Source of the DNA: Promerops cafer
Taxonomy: Eukaryota; Chordata; Aves; Passeriformes; Nectariniidae
DNA: 64,000 nucleotides
Direction of reading: 5' to 3'
NCBI GenBank assembly: GCA_013398275.1
Contig: VZSE01013367.1
Coordinates: 622,200 to 686,199, forward strand
Shown here piece by piece: positions 10,829 to 22,790 of the stretch. Each line of letters opens with the position of its first letter. The first letter of the stretch is position 1. Below the pieces are notes generated by a model, which ran no database searches, was not told the DNA's origin, and saw nothing but the letters and a program-made list of their open reading frames with translations. Made by a program: the position numbers and the translations under genes.

Positions 10829-13039
10829 CATGCAAGGGGGTAATATTGAATACTGCTTTAAACCTTCTCACTAAAGTTGAATAACGAGGAGCCATTGTCA
10901 CCCATGTGACTCACAAAAGTTGTGTATGTAGATAAATACTAAAACCTCATTTGTAATAAAATCACCCTGCTTGCTGCTTAACAATTTGGTATCTGCTTTG
11001 GCCAAAGACTTTTCCCCTGAATCACTGCTCTCTAGACAAATCTCTTGGTTTCTCTTGCATTTTTATTCCGTAAAGAAAAATATGTTGCTATTTTTACTAA
11101 GTTTCTGCAGAACAGAAGGGGAAAATATGCTCATCTTGAAAATATGCTATTGTTAGAAAGACTTTGAATGAGAAACACATGAACTATCACTGTGATTTCT
11201 TTCTAAATAAGTTTAGTTATCTTTTAAGAAAATAAAAAAAAAAACGCTTTGAAACAAAATAATACAGATGTTTGTAAACATCTATTATTGTCCCTTAAAT
11301 CAATGGAATTTATAAGTTTTTGGACTTATGAAACAGTGTTCCAAGAATGTGTGGGCTCCTTTATACTGACACTGAGCCTCCTGACAATGGGTTTGCTTCC
11401 TGTGGAAGTCTTTTGTGATTATTTTGTGAACATTTTTAGGAATCCAGGTGCTCTGCAGTGTAGCCTTAGTGAGGATGATGCAGGCATGCCAATATTTTAT
11501 TTCAATGCCTTGTAGGGCAGGGAGAATGTTGCCTTTTGTTCCTTGACAGGAATTATTATTTACTTTATTAAATACCTCAAAAGTACCAGCTGACTAAAGT
11601 ATCACAAATTCTTTTAACCTGCATATGCTTCCTTTGGAAGGGCAGGTTATATAATGACCATTTTGTCCATATAGTCTTCAATGCTTTGTGTTGAACAGAA
11701 AGGCAGATCTTTGACTTGGAAGTTTAGCTTACCTTTCTTCCTTACATTACTGTGCTAGACTGTATGGTTAGAGGAAAACAAGTGAACTCTGTTATTTTCA
11801 AGGGCTGGAGTTTTCCAGTGAGCAACTGGTGATATTGACTAAGAAAAGTGAGGGTAGGGCAATGTTGAGCACGTGTTGAAGCTGGATTCCTGTCTTTCCT
11901 CTAGAGACTGAAGTTAATGGGGTAGCATGTGAAATCCCCTTGGTGCACGACAGTCACTGAATGTCTGCCAGTTGTTTTCCTCCCATCATTAGGAAGTTTA
12001 TTGTGCCTAAATGAAAGACAGTCTGATTTTCTGGGGGGGTGGGGGGTAGTGACATATAAATGTGCATACTTCATAGCAGGAAAAATATAAGAATTCTCTA
12101 AGTCTTGCTGACAGTGCTTTAGTCTCAGTCTAAGGGTAAGCTCTATGATAGTTGGGTAAAAAATTATTTGATCATGTATTAAAGTGTGGAAGGTAACACA
12201 GCTAAACTGAGGAGAAACTGGGATGGGTATTGCTTGATAAACTTGGGAGAAAAGAGCCTTTTGCATTTGGGTTTCTTATCCTTCTCACTTAAAAGGAAAT
12301 CAAAATGTTAGTAGGAACATAATTTTTCTGCCTTCTATTCCTAGGACAGTCCCACTCCTTTAATGTAATTTGTAAATGAGAACAAATTCAAGTAAAACTA
12401 ATTGACAATCTCTAAAAAGAATCAGAGAAAGAAAATGTGATTCTGCTCTTCTGCTTGAGAAAAAGACATTTCTAGATCAAATTACATTAGAACAGTAGAT
12501 ATCTGCTTTTTTCCCCCTCTCTTTCTTTGTAGAAATACCTTCATTTGATTTCCAAAAGTATTGCCATGAAGAACAGAGCATATTACTTGCTAAGTAACTA
12601 ATTTGGAGGATAGATGAAAACAAATATCTTGGATGTACCTACATTTTATTTTTTACATTTTCCATCAGTTAGTGAACTACAAGTGATTGGACTCAATATA
12701 TTTATAAAAACGGAATGTCATCCTAGAACATGGTTCCACACCAAAGCAGTTGTCTGCTTTATCTGCTTGCAAACAGGATGCTGTGTTTTTAGCAGCTCTA
12801 TCACAGATACCTCGCAGAGGATCTTTGTAGGGCCCATGCACAGTTCTCAGCCTTCAACCATCATAATTTGGAAAGGCAACAGGGTTTTAAAATTATTCAT
12901 ATCTGAGTTTCACCCTTCTTAAATCTCTTTGCCTTGACATTTCTTTTTGCTTCATACTAATCTTCTCTTGTAAATGGCTGTTCTTGCTCCTACATGCATT
13001 GAGGTCTAGCTGGCCTGGGGCTGCTAATTTGTGCCTTTC
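10829..13039. other. Unique non-coding DNA
   Basis: No recognisable repeat or gene. A minus-strand 121-codon frame (11901-12266) and plus-strand frames at 11249-11515 and 12614-12922 have no identifiable domain. A short A run occurs near 11234. Confidence 0.5.
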
Positions 13040-13248
13040 TCATTCAACAAGTTCTTCAGGGACCTCACTGGTTCTCTCTATAGGGAAAAGGGCATTTTTC
13101 ACTGCCACTATAATATGCTGAACTTGCTGTAATTGAGCTTCTGGAGGAGTTTCATTGGCATAACCAGTTCTGTAAACCTGCCTATAATACGTCCGAAGTG
13201 ACAGGCATGTAAATACAGGTATGACTGCCAAAATCTGGTAATGCACAA
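13040..13248 (-). CDS. Possible terminal coding exon, unidentified product
   Basis: On the minus strand a pyrimidine-containing acceptor (TCATCCTTACAG) is followed by an open segment from 13248 to a TGA at 13040-13042, giving about 68 residues. The translation looks protein-like: a hydrophobic stretch (ILAVIPVFTCLSL) then a polar tail (RTYYRQVYRTGYANETPPEA ... EVPEELVE). This would suit a membrane-protein C terminus or a decayed retrogene. I do not recognise the family. An open run this long is uncommon by chance, though not exceptional in 64 kb, and no partner exon was found. A further frame begins with ATG at 13246, but splice entry fits equally well. Confidence 0.22.
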
Positions 13249-14604
13249 CTGTAAGGATGATCTAGGAGCATAATGTTTCTGTTACTAGTTAGCTACTTTC
13301 TGTGGAGCAAATCTGCAGTTGAAGAACACAGCTGAAGAACTTACTGGCAGTCCTTTACCTTGTCTGTTCTTTTCCAGCTCCAGCTGTTTGTTCCCTGGAT
13401 GCTAATACAGCATAGTCGATTTAATCAGTGGTTTCTTCATAATTTCTGTGGCTCACAGTCCTTTGCCTGATATCTACTAATCTTCTAGCCCTGAGAGCCT
13501 TCTCATTAATATTTTTTTTTTCCCTAGAGACTAAATGACTAACTCCTTGGCTGATTCCCAGTTTGTAGCTACCCAGAAACCTCCTGTTTTGGGAATACTT
13601 GTTTTTTTTACATATTTACATATCTTATTTCATATGCAATGTAGACAAGGACACTGTCTTGCCTTTTACCAACAGTCCTGCAGGCCAAGTTCTGGCCTAA
13701 TGGAAGGTCCATGAGTGTGCCCTACCTGTGAACATTTACACACACCATCATGACAGCTTTCACTTGTTAGTTACCCTTTCTTTCCATTCCAGCTGAGGCT
13801 CCCCTCCCTTCATCATCTCTGTTGCTGTGCTTCTTTCATTATGGGCTTCTCTCTGACATTGCCTGTCCATTCTGCTTGGAGTGGAAGTCACCAAGCTCTT
13901 GTCCCTGTATGGATCTGCACCTAAATTTTCAAGACAGTAGTAGCTGTGATCCAAAGCACATGATTCTCTGGGAAAATGCTGTATTTTGATTTTCCTTTTC
14001 TTGTTTATGAAGAATGTACATAAAGGGCTAACAAAAAGGGATTTTCTTTGTACTAGTATGACTGGGTAAATCCCAGCCTGGGTCAAAGTTGTCTCTCACC
14101 TTCCTCCTAAAGCTCTTTGCTTCCATGACTACCTTCATCTGCTACTATAAACATGTCTACCAATATAGGTGGTTGCTGTTACATTTCATTTCTTCTGGCA
14201 ATCTAACCAAGAAGTAACTCAGATTCAAAATATTATCCTTTGTAGCCTCTCATCTTGGATGGAACATCTAAGCAAGGCAAATGTAGTGGCATGCAGGATT
14301 AGGCTTGGAGTTTGCAAGGAGCCTCAAGTACAACATAAAATGATCTGAAACTTCCTAAGAACCATTTTCAAATCTTAAAGATGAGAATCTTCACATTACT
14401 CCTACTTGCTCAATGGTAGCTGGGTTAGAGAGCATAAGATTTGGCTTGCTGGACATGGATACCTTTCAGAAAGCAGGAGACATCTGCTCTTTCCTGATCA
14501 CAATGCTGAGAGCTGCTTGTGAGGATGGCAGTACCCATGCATGAGGAAAGCAGTTGAGAACTCTGTGCATCTGTGTCTCTGTGTATATCTTGTGTGTGTG
14601 TCTC
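13249..14604. other. Unique non-coding DNA
   Basis: No gene or transposon recognised. The minus-strand 108-codon frame at 13760-14086 has no identifiable domain. A short GT-rich run sits at about 14590-14600. Confidence 0.5.
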
Positions 14605-14960
14605 CATTTACAGCACAGGAGAGAATCCAACAATATTTCACCCAAATGAGAAATGTTATTCTGCAGATTAAAGCCACGCAGTGCCTGGTTTTGTCTTTAT
14701 TTATGCCTTTCTATTTCCTTCTCTGCTGACATGGGTGCACATGCCGGGAAGCACTGAAGGACATAATTGGCGTTGTGAAAAATTATTGGGAAGCCAGGAC
14801 GTTCCCTTGCAGTGATCCCCCCCTTCTCTTTCCCATCTGTCACCATCTAATGTGACAAAGTTTTTATCGGGCATTGAGGCAGAGGAGATTAAAAGTAAAT
14901 ACTGCAATCAGGAAGCAGCTGGGGGGAAAATGTAACACATTTCACACTAAGCTGAACAGC
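14605..14960. promoter_or_regulatory. Candidate conserved non-coding element
   Basis: Non-repetitive block with several blocks of enhancer-like texture: GGACATAATTGGCGTTGTG, AAAAATTATTGGG, GACAAAGTTTTTATCGGGC (a TTTTATCGGGC stretch with a retained CpG) and GCAGATTAAAGC. CpGs are kept in an otherwise AT-rich setting. No long open frame spans it. Conservation is inferred, not measured. Confidence 0.4.
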
Positions 14961-16487
14961 TCATCAACTTAGCCTTGTATATCTACAGCGGATGAGAGGG
15001 AGGGAGGGCTGCAGGGGGATGGTGTGGTTCAACATGCTTCTCCACACTGGGAGTCTGAAGAGGATCCTGTACAAACACGACTTGTGCTTTCTGGCACTTA
15101 CTTCGGGAAGGAAAAAACCTCAGGAGCCCTGTAGTTATCCATTTGCTTTTGCAACAAGCTCCTGTAAAACACTGTTTTCTCAGTCCTCAGTTCATGTATT
15201 TTTGGACTCCCTTCCTGCTTTAGTGATGATCCGGGTGCCATCACGTCCTGTTCAGCTAGGAGGGCTTTACCAGACATCTATCTCTGGCTGTTGTGGGCAT
15301 CCAGATGTCATGCTATCTCTGGGGAGCTGCAGGGTGAAAAGTTTGTTGGCTAAGTGGGAGATACTACAGGCAAATACAATAAGGTTTCAGGCTCATGAAA
15401 CTGAAGAGAGAGATACTTAGTATGCACTGCACTGGGCACTGTTATATTCTCTCCAAACAGATCTGCCTGCAAAGGCCAAGAAACTGAAAACTTTGTATCA
15501 TATTGCTTTATTCTTATTTGTATATATAAAACTCGAGGTTGTTGAGAACTACCAGTCATATTTTCTTCTTGCAAAGCTTTTGGAAGTTTTTGTTTTCATT
15601 CCCAAAAATGTTGCCTACTTTTTCATTTTTTGCTGTGATATCACATGAGCTCAGTGCTGTTGAACGTGAATAGACTGGCGCATGTGGAGGAGTGTGAGAA
15701 TCTTCTCCTTATCCCTAGGATAAACAAAGCTTTGGAAAATGGTGCAGGCGTCCCTAGTATCCCTGCCCCTGTGAATGTGTCACCTGCTATGGAAGGTCAG
15801 GATCCTCCTACTTCAGGAGAATCAGTCTCCAGCATTTGCTTGGTCCTTGTCTTTACAGCTGAGTGCCAATAAAATCTAATCTCTGTCATTTTGGCTGTCA
15901 TTTCTTGTAAGGCATTCTTTCTTCAATTTTGCTGGGAAATCCTTGTTTCTTTAATTAATTTTGTGTGATTTCCTTAACTTACAGTTACTTTGTTGTTTTC
16001 ATGTCACTTGCTCTTCAGTGTTGATGAGATGTGCTGTCATTATTAACAGGCTTTCTAAGGGTAAAAAAAATCCTAAAATCTTTACAGCTACTTGCTGCAC
16101 ATTTAGATTGAACAGTGTCTCCTAACATGGAGGTCCTTTTGCTGTGCTTGGTAATCTTTCAGCATTCCTAAAACTATAGACAGCCTTGGCTCTGAGGTAA
16201 GTTATTGTAGCTTTTGTAGTTTGTTTATTTGTGATTTTTTGTTGGTGGTTGTCAGTTTCCAAACACTCCTGGTGCAGCTGTGGTGGGAAGCCACCTGGTT
16301 TAGCCTTATGTTGCCTTTTGGTGCCCTGCTCTGGTGGTGTCACTCTGGGGCCATCCAGCTAGAAAAACTTGACCAGGTTGTAGAACATATGCCAGCAGTA
16401 TGTATTTTGTCTGTATAATAACACTTTCATTATTGGCTAAGGAACCCTTTTATCTCTGTAGTGTGGAGGTAATGAGGTAAGGATGTC
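14961..16487. other. Unique non-coding DNA
   Basis: A 142-codon plus-strand frame (14992-15420) is the longest here, but it has no recognisable motif, no clear splice boundaries and overlaps a minus-strand frame. It is treated as chance. Confidence 0.45.
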
Positions 16488-17117
16488 ACGCTGAGAAGCT
16501 TGACACAATCTAACAACATGCACTTGCAGCCTAGAAAGCCGAACCTGCATCAAAGGCAGTGTGCCCAGTACTCTTCTACTCTGCTCTCCTGGGACCCCAC
16601 TGGTGTTCTGCATCCAGGTCTGGGGTCCTCTGCACAAGAAAGATGCAGACTGGTTAGAGAGGGCCCAGAGGAGGGCCACAAAGAAGTTGAGATGGATGGA
16701 GCACCTCTTCTATGAAGATGGGCTGAGAGAGTTGGGATTGTTCAGTCTGGAGAAGAGAAAGCTTTGGGGAGACCTTAGAACAGCCTTCCAGTACCTAAAG
16801 AGGGCTACAAGAAAGCTCAAGAGGGACTTTTTACAAGGCAATGTACTGAGAACAAAGGAGAAGGGCTTTAGAGTGAAAGAGGGTAGGTTTGGCTTGGATA
16901 TTAGAAAGAACATCTCTACTGAGAGGGTGGTGAGGCACTGAAACAGGTTTTCCAGAGAAATTCTGGATACCCCATCCCTGGAAATGTTCATAGTCAGGTT
17001 GGATGGGGCTCTGAGCAAACTGGTCTAGTGGAATGTGTCCCTGCCCAAGGCAGGGAGTTGAAACTAGATGATCTTTAATATCCCTTCCAATCCAAGACAT
17101 TCCATGATTCTGTGATT
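16488..17117 (+). mobile_element. CR1 LINE 3' fragment
   Basis: Sense-orientation CR1 starting in the end of the reverse-transcriptase-encoding region (CACTTGCAGCCTAGAAAGCC; CTGCATCCAGGTCTGGGGTC) and running through AGGAGGGCCACAAAGAAGTT, GAGAGAGTTGGGATTGTTCA and GTTGGATGGGGCTCTGAGCA to the tail CATTCCATGATTCTGTGATT. About 630 bases remain. Frames within it (for example 16561-16941) are remnants of CR1 sequence and not host genes. Confidence 0.95.
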
Positions 17118-18999
17118 TACAGTAAGGCAAAGGACCATTATTATACTTTCTTCAGTACCCCTGCATTATAAAAAGTAGGTAACTTACTGAGATTTTTTTT
17201 CCTGCAGCTCATGAGACCAATAACTGCTTGCTAGTGTTTGGCAGCTAAATTCTCATAGTGCTGTCTGTAACAAGCCCTCATTATGGACTACTCGTATGCT
17301 CTTCTATTGATGCAAATATATGCTTTATCTTAGGTCAGTGGGCCTTGATATGGTCTTCTATGTCATTGTTTCTCCAGACATCTGAAGGGCAGTGTCATCT
17401 TACAGACCAGAACTGGAAGCCTTGCTCTTATAGTCTTTCCTCTCATACTGGCACCAAAGCCAGAAGGAGAAAAAGGAGATAATGTCATGCAGAATATAAG
17501 ATACAGAGAAAGTAAAATGAGGAGGGAGGATCTTGGGAAAAAATGCTGGATGGGCAGAGGAATGTGTGTAGGAAAGATCAGACTGGACCATGAAACCCTC
17601 TAAGGATGGAATGCTCCTTAAAACCTCATTTGATGTCCAGAAGATTTTACATCTTATGGTATTGTGTAAGGTATTGGGCAAGCTGCTAGAGCTGACCAAA
17701 ATAGAGATGGGACATACATAACTGGGGAACTGACAGCAGCTGCATTGGCCTTAACCTATCAAGAAACTGCTGGATAAATCCTCCCATGTTTTCCATCTGC
17801 CCCAGGAATGCATGTTACATGGACCTTTCAGGCTAATGCTGTCAATCCTCTTGAAGGATTTTTTTGCCCTGTCTTAACCTGTGCCATATTTCTTTTTAGC
17901 TCTGGCATTAATAAAGAATATGACAAACAGTCCATAATGTAATAAAGGAGGGAAAGATTTTTTTCTCTTTTTATTTTTGACTGTACTTATTGCTGCAATA
18001 TGTCAGCATGCTCATCCTGATAGGCCAAGAAAGAAAAGACAATGGTCAACACCTGGAGGTTTTATGTAATTCTAGCACTAGATTATTACTTTTTACATTC
18101 AAATATCTATGAGCTATTTCCTTTTGGGTTCCAAGAGAACAAATTTTGGTTAAAATCCCTGAGGAGGTGGGTCTCTCACCCACATTGGATAATTTGGCAT
18201 GATTTGGTCTTTGGTCAGATTAGAACCAGCATTTGTACTGCAGCCATTTCAGAAGTGATACGATGGAGAAAAGGTACTCAGCTTACACCATGGCAAGAGC
18301 CATGTCTGGTAAGAGCCACTGTCAGCATCTACCTTTCACAGGCACCATATTTATTAGAGAATCTCTGCATTGTTTTTTTAATGCACCTCAATTCTGTGAC
18401 AGAGTCATGGAGGTAGAGATGGTGTTGCTCCTTCAAAGCTTTTAGACTGGGTGGAGAAAATATTTAAGTTGATTACCTATCATCTCAGTCATGAGTTCCC
18501 TGCTTCACCCTGTATCCCTTAGGTTTGGAAATGTAAAGGCTAGATCCCAGATCTGGCATTCCCTTTTGATGGGGAACAACAGCACCTGATCAACTCAGGC
18601 ACATACCTGGTGCATTTCCTTTCCCACTCCAATTTAAACAGAGGAGAAGGGAACTTGGTGATTTGCTGCAAAACATTAGTGCAGAGCATCATATTGTGGC
18701 TAAATATTTGCTCAAAATTCTTTCCAGGATGTTTGCCTGAACATTCCTCCTGTTTAATTTTTTTGCAACCCTTAAGAAGCCCAAGCAACCTATATTGATG
18801 GCTATTGATGTTTCATTGTTAGTAGTTTTCTGTTTAAGAGTATGTTTTTAAAACAGAAAGAACTGATGGTTTTTAGCAGCTACTGCCTGAAGGTGCAGTC
18901 ATCTGAGGAGGCAGACTCAGCTCTGGGTTGTCATTCCTCTCCAAGGAATGCTTTACTGCAAGAAGCCATATTAGAAGTAATGCAGAAAGTAGTACTTTT
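17118..18999. other. Unique non-coding DNA
   Basis: No gene or recognisable repeat. The plus-strand 124-codon frame at 18042-18416 overlaps another frame and shows no domain. Confidence 0.5.
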
Positions 19000-19305
19000 C
19001 TAGGGTTAGGTAGATGCTCTCCTGCTAAAGATTCTGCCTTTTGGATGAGACATAGAACTGAAGTTCTGAACTCTTTCATATTTTTATAAGTGTTCCCTGA
19101 CTCTGCTGGGTGTATTGCTTGTGCTTTGTTTGGGCAGTACCAAGTACTGTGATGAAGTGCAAGTAACTCAATGGGATTTATACGAGCTTATGAAGCGGAG
19201 AATAAACCTCATAGTTTGCACAGTAAATCAATTTGTAAAGTGCTTTGGGATCTTTCTGGATGAAAGGCCCTATATAAATGTAAGCCATGACCATTCATCA
19301 TTATT
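19000..19305 (+). mobile_element. Ancient L2/MIR-like retroposon remnant
   Basis: Two blocks are recognisable: CCTTTTGGATGAGACATAGA (about 19037-19056), followed by an ACTGAAGTTCTGAACTC stretch, and the terminal TTTGTAAAGTGCTTTGGGATC ... GATGAAAGGCCCTATATAAATG (about 19232-19282). In amniotes this pair marks the 3' end of old L2-class LINEs and of the SINEs that share their tail (MIR/AmnSINE-like). The copy is heavily diverged, implying insertion long before the avian radiation. Exact family cannot be set without RepeatMasker. Confidence 0.6.
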
Positions 19306-21149
19306 GAATATGAAATAGAGATATACACTCTATCAAGCTAGAAGCAATAGGCTTGGGCTCATGATTGCTCACAGGACCCAATCAGTCATCAGATCACGAC
19401 ATAATGCAGCTAGAATAAAAAAAGAAAACCCACAGCAAATCATTTCAAGCAATGCAATTAATGGGCATCCAGTATAAATAGTGATCTCGGTCAGGAAGAC
19501 TGGGCTTTTCCTGAGCAGTAGAGTTGATGCCAGAGTGTTAGCTAGAGAAGGAAAGATTCCTCGCCAGCAGTACACCATATAAACCTACAGCTAGATAAGA
19601 AAACGTATCTATGCTTTTCAGAATTGGCTTTCCATTTGGGAATTGAAACAGAAAACGGTTTTGTAAAGAAAGTGTTAGCTTTTGTTCTACAGTGAGCCAC
19701 AGAGATGTTCATTTTTTGCATCAAGTTGTAGTCCAGGCACCTAGTGTTGTCACCTAAACTTGGTTGTCAGATGTAGCACCTGTGGCTCTTGCAATGCAAC
19801 ATGCACATGCATGGCAGGGTATATAATCTGTTTCTGCTGCTTATCCTTGAAGATACCGACTGCTGTCATGTGCTCTGTTTTGTGACAATTAAGTTAAAAT
19901 GTAGGCTGCTCCAGTCCTCTGCTTCAAGAGCCAAGCGAACTGAGGGACTTCTTTACTTGTGCTGGAGTTATTTCTGTCTCTGTATTTGCTTTCTGAGGCA
20001 AGGCAGTAGTTTGTATGAACTTCCCCTCCTCCTTCTTTCTGTTGTGGTGATGTGTCTGTCTCAGACTGCTGTGATGCCATGGATATAATATTATACTCTC
20101 ATTTGCTGTTTGTTTGTTTGTTACGTAAGAGAGATTGAGCTTCTATAAAATATAAGGGAAGGAGGTGAAAACTGAAATAAGAAAGTGAAATAAGATATAT
20201 GAAGGATCCCATTTTGTGAAATCTGTCTTACCACAGATCAGCTTATGAAGAATGGGAAATTCCCATCAGCTCTTCTATTGCCATGACCACCAAGCTGCAG
20301 CCTCAGATTGTATATAGTCTATAATGCCCTATATTGTCACCTGCAGCTATCTTCATCTCTAGTACAGGCTTGCAGCCTGACATGTTCTGAAATCACTAGA
20401 TGTAGCAGATACAGTGTCTTAGACTACCCTTCTGTGCCAGAGATGCTGCTAACACAATTCAATATCCCATCAGAAGTATGACTGTAGGGAAGACAGGTGG
20501 AAAAGGCCTGCTTGTCCTCATTGCTCCATATTGTGGTGTCCTCTCTGGAGAGCTAGACTGTTTTCTATTGCTTTCTTGACAAGATAGGCCATCTTTCTTC
20601 CCCTTCTCTCTCTGTTCATTTAAACTCAGAGTGAGAAGATGAGGGGAATGCTGAACTCCTGACCTTTCCTCCACCCCTCACTCCCCAGCCTTAGCTTTGA
20701 ACTAGATACTGTGAACCAGAGATCTTCCTTTTGCCCACTGGCTAGAGATTGTGGTGCAAAGATGTGTCCCTTTTGCTTCCTTTGACTCTGCTAACAAATA
20801 TTTGGACCTTGTTCCTCTCCGCAGTGGAGCACCGATGATCACGCTGTCCTGCTACATCTGGTCCATGAGGCCTCAGAGAAGGCAAAAGTTGTGGCATCTG
20901 ACACAACCATTTAAGGGTCAGATACTGCATTAGGAAAAAAGTAAAGTAGGAGGTGGGGGAATACAATTTGTAAATTATTCCTAAAAGTGCCCTAAATTGT
21001 CAGTTGCAAACAAATTCAGCTGCCCTCCCATCTGTTTTATGCTCTGCACATCAGGTGTATTTTCTGCCCTTGAATTACAAATCACATGTTGATTTTCTGG
21101 TGTTGCTAAGGCATATCAAAAAGTGTGTGTAATTTTTGCAAGAAGTCTG
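19306..21149. other. Unique non-coding DNA
   Basis: Contains a short (GTTT)n run at about 20107-20121. The 99-codon plus frame at 19789-20088 has no start or domain support. No gene recognised. Confidence 0.5.
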
Positions 21150-21801
21150 GGTTAGAATCCATGTGGTTAGAGAGCAGCTCTGCAGTTAAGGACCTGGGGG
21201 GTCAGGTACACAAGTTGAAGATCAATCGGCAGTGTGACTTTGAGGTAGTGAAAGCTGAGCACATACTAGGTTGCATTAATGGGGTTTTATCCAGCAACTC
21301 AAGGAGTGATTATTCCCCTCTATTCAGCAATCACAGGACTGTACCTATAGTCCTGTCTTCATTTTTGGGCTTCTTAGTATAAGTAAGATGTTGACAAAGC
21401 AGAGCAAGTCCAGCTGACAATGACAAAGGTAGTTAGAAGACTGGGGTACATGAGATAAAATGAGAGGCCGGAAGACCTGAGTTTATTCAGCTAGGAAGAA
21501 AAAGCTAAAAAAGATCTAATTGTAGTCTTCAACTGCCTAATGAATAGTTAAAGAAGAGAAAGAGAGAATCCCAGAGAAAGAATGAGAGGCAGTGAATACA
21601 ACGTGCAACAAGGGAGTTATGATGCTCTAAGGAAAAAGTTCATCATAATGGGAGTGGTTACAGAGAGGCTGTCTTCTTTGGAAGAGACTCACAGTTTGCC
21701 CCGAGCAGTCTGATCTAAGTCTGAAGCTGGGCCTGCTTTGAGCATGGGTTTGGATCAGAAGAACTCTAGGGTTCCTTTCCAGTCCTAATTCTGTGATTCT
21801 A
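21150..21801 (+). mobile_element. Old CR1 LINE 3' fragment
   Basis: Diverged sense-orientation CR1: GCAGTTAAGGACCTGGGGGG and GCATACTAGG-like motifs correspond to the region around the RT C terminus, and the end GGGTTCCTTTCCAGTCCTAA TTCTGTGATTCTA is the CR1 3' tail. It is clearly more decayed than the copies at 10.4, 16.5 and 37 kb, so it belongs to an older CR1 subfamily. Confidence 0.8.
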
Positions 21802-22584
21802 AGTGTGATTTATAAGACAACTACACTAAATTACGCAGTGAGCAAATTTGGAACATGGCGGAGCAGACTAAAACCCATTCTTTGCTTTAGTCAGAGAAGT
21901 GGACAAAGAGCTGAATGATGTACATGAGTTTTGGTTTTTTAGCCTTCTCTTGAACTGAATCAGAAGAATATCCTGAAGAAAAGGCTCCCTGAAGTCAATA
22001 CATGCTTTATTTGGTATTATACAATGGATTTTTCCTGATGGATGGTTGCATGTGTAGTAGCTGCCCTCATACACCTAGCTAATGATGAGTTTCAGTGGCA
22101 TTAATTAGAACAAGAGGGGACAAGTGTGCCCCTGTGAGTTTATTTGTGCTTGATAACTACCTTAGAGAACTGAGTAGCATAAATGAGGGGTCATAATCAG
22201 AGATTGAAATCCCTGCTCTGTAAAATGCCCTACTGAACAGAGAATGCCATGAAAGTTAGGCTTGCAGTCAGACACTGTTTAATGTCTTCTTGATTGTTTT
22301 CATGATGCTTTATTCTGTCACAGGGAGTATCAGAGTTCCATAATCTTTCTTCAGTTCTGCTGACTGAAAGAGCTTTTGAAAACAGAAATCCTGAAGGAGT
22401 TCCTGTAGTTAGTGCTAAGTTTCAGGTAGTATGAGAAATGCATTTGTACTCTCTCTTTGTGAGTCTGTTTCCAAATGTTTGCTTATTTTTACTCATTTTT
22501 TGCTTACCATTTTTAAAATAGTCTAGGTAGGACTTGGTCTTCTGCAAGCTGTGGCCAGCAGTACATCCTGTGTCCTGGGATATT

Positions 22585-22790
22585 CGAATCAGGCATAGGG
22601 AAAGCTTTCCTAGGGAGCCTGTGCTGCAGTGAAAAACATTACCCATAGATACGATGGAAGTTCAATCCTTGGAAGTTTCCAGGACTCAGCTAGACAAAGG
22701 CACAGCTGACAAGTTCTAGTGATGGTAGATGTCCCACTTCATGACTGGACTAGATGTCCCCCAAAGCTTCCCTCCAAATTATTTGATGAG
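22585..22790 (+). mobile_element. Old CR1 LINE 3' terminal fragment
   Basis: AATCCTTGGAAGTTTCCAGG, ACTCAGCTAGACAAAG and ATGACTGGACTAGATGTCCC in order match the last part of an older CR1 subfamily; the tail AAATTATTTGATGAG is a decayed version of the ATTCTATGAT repeat. Boundaries are approximate. Confidence 0.7.

Noticed and set aside
14992..15420. 142-codon plus-strand ORF, among the longest in the window
   Set aside because: No recognisable motif or splice context, and it overlaps another frame on the opposite strand; consistent with chance.
16561..16941. 126-codon ORF rich in Lys, Arg and Leu
   Set aside because: Lies wholly inside the CR1 element at 16488-17117 and is a remnant of it.
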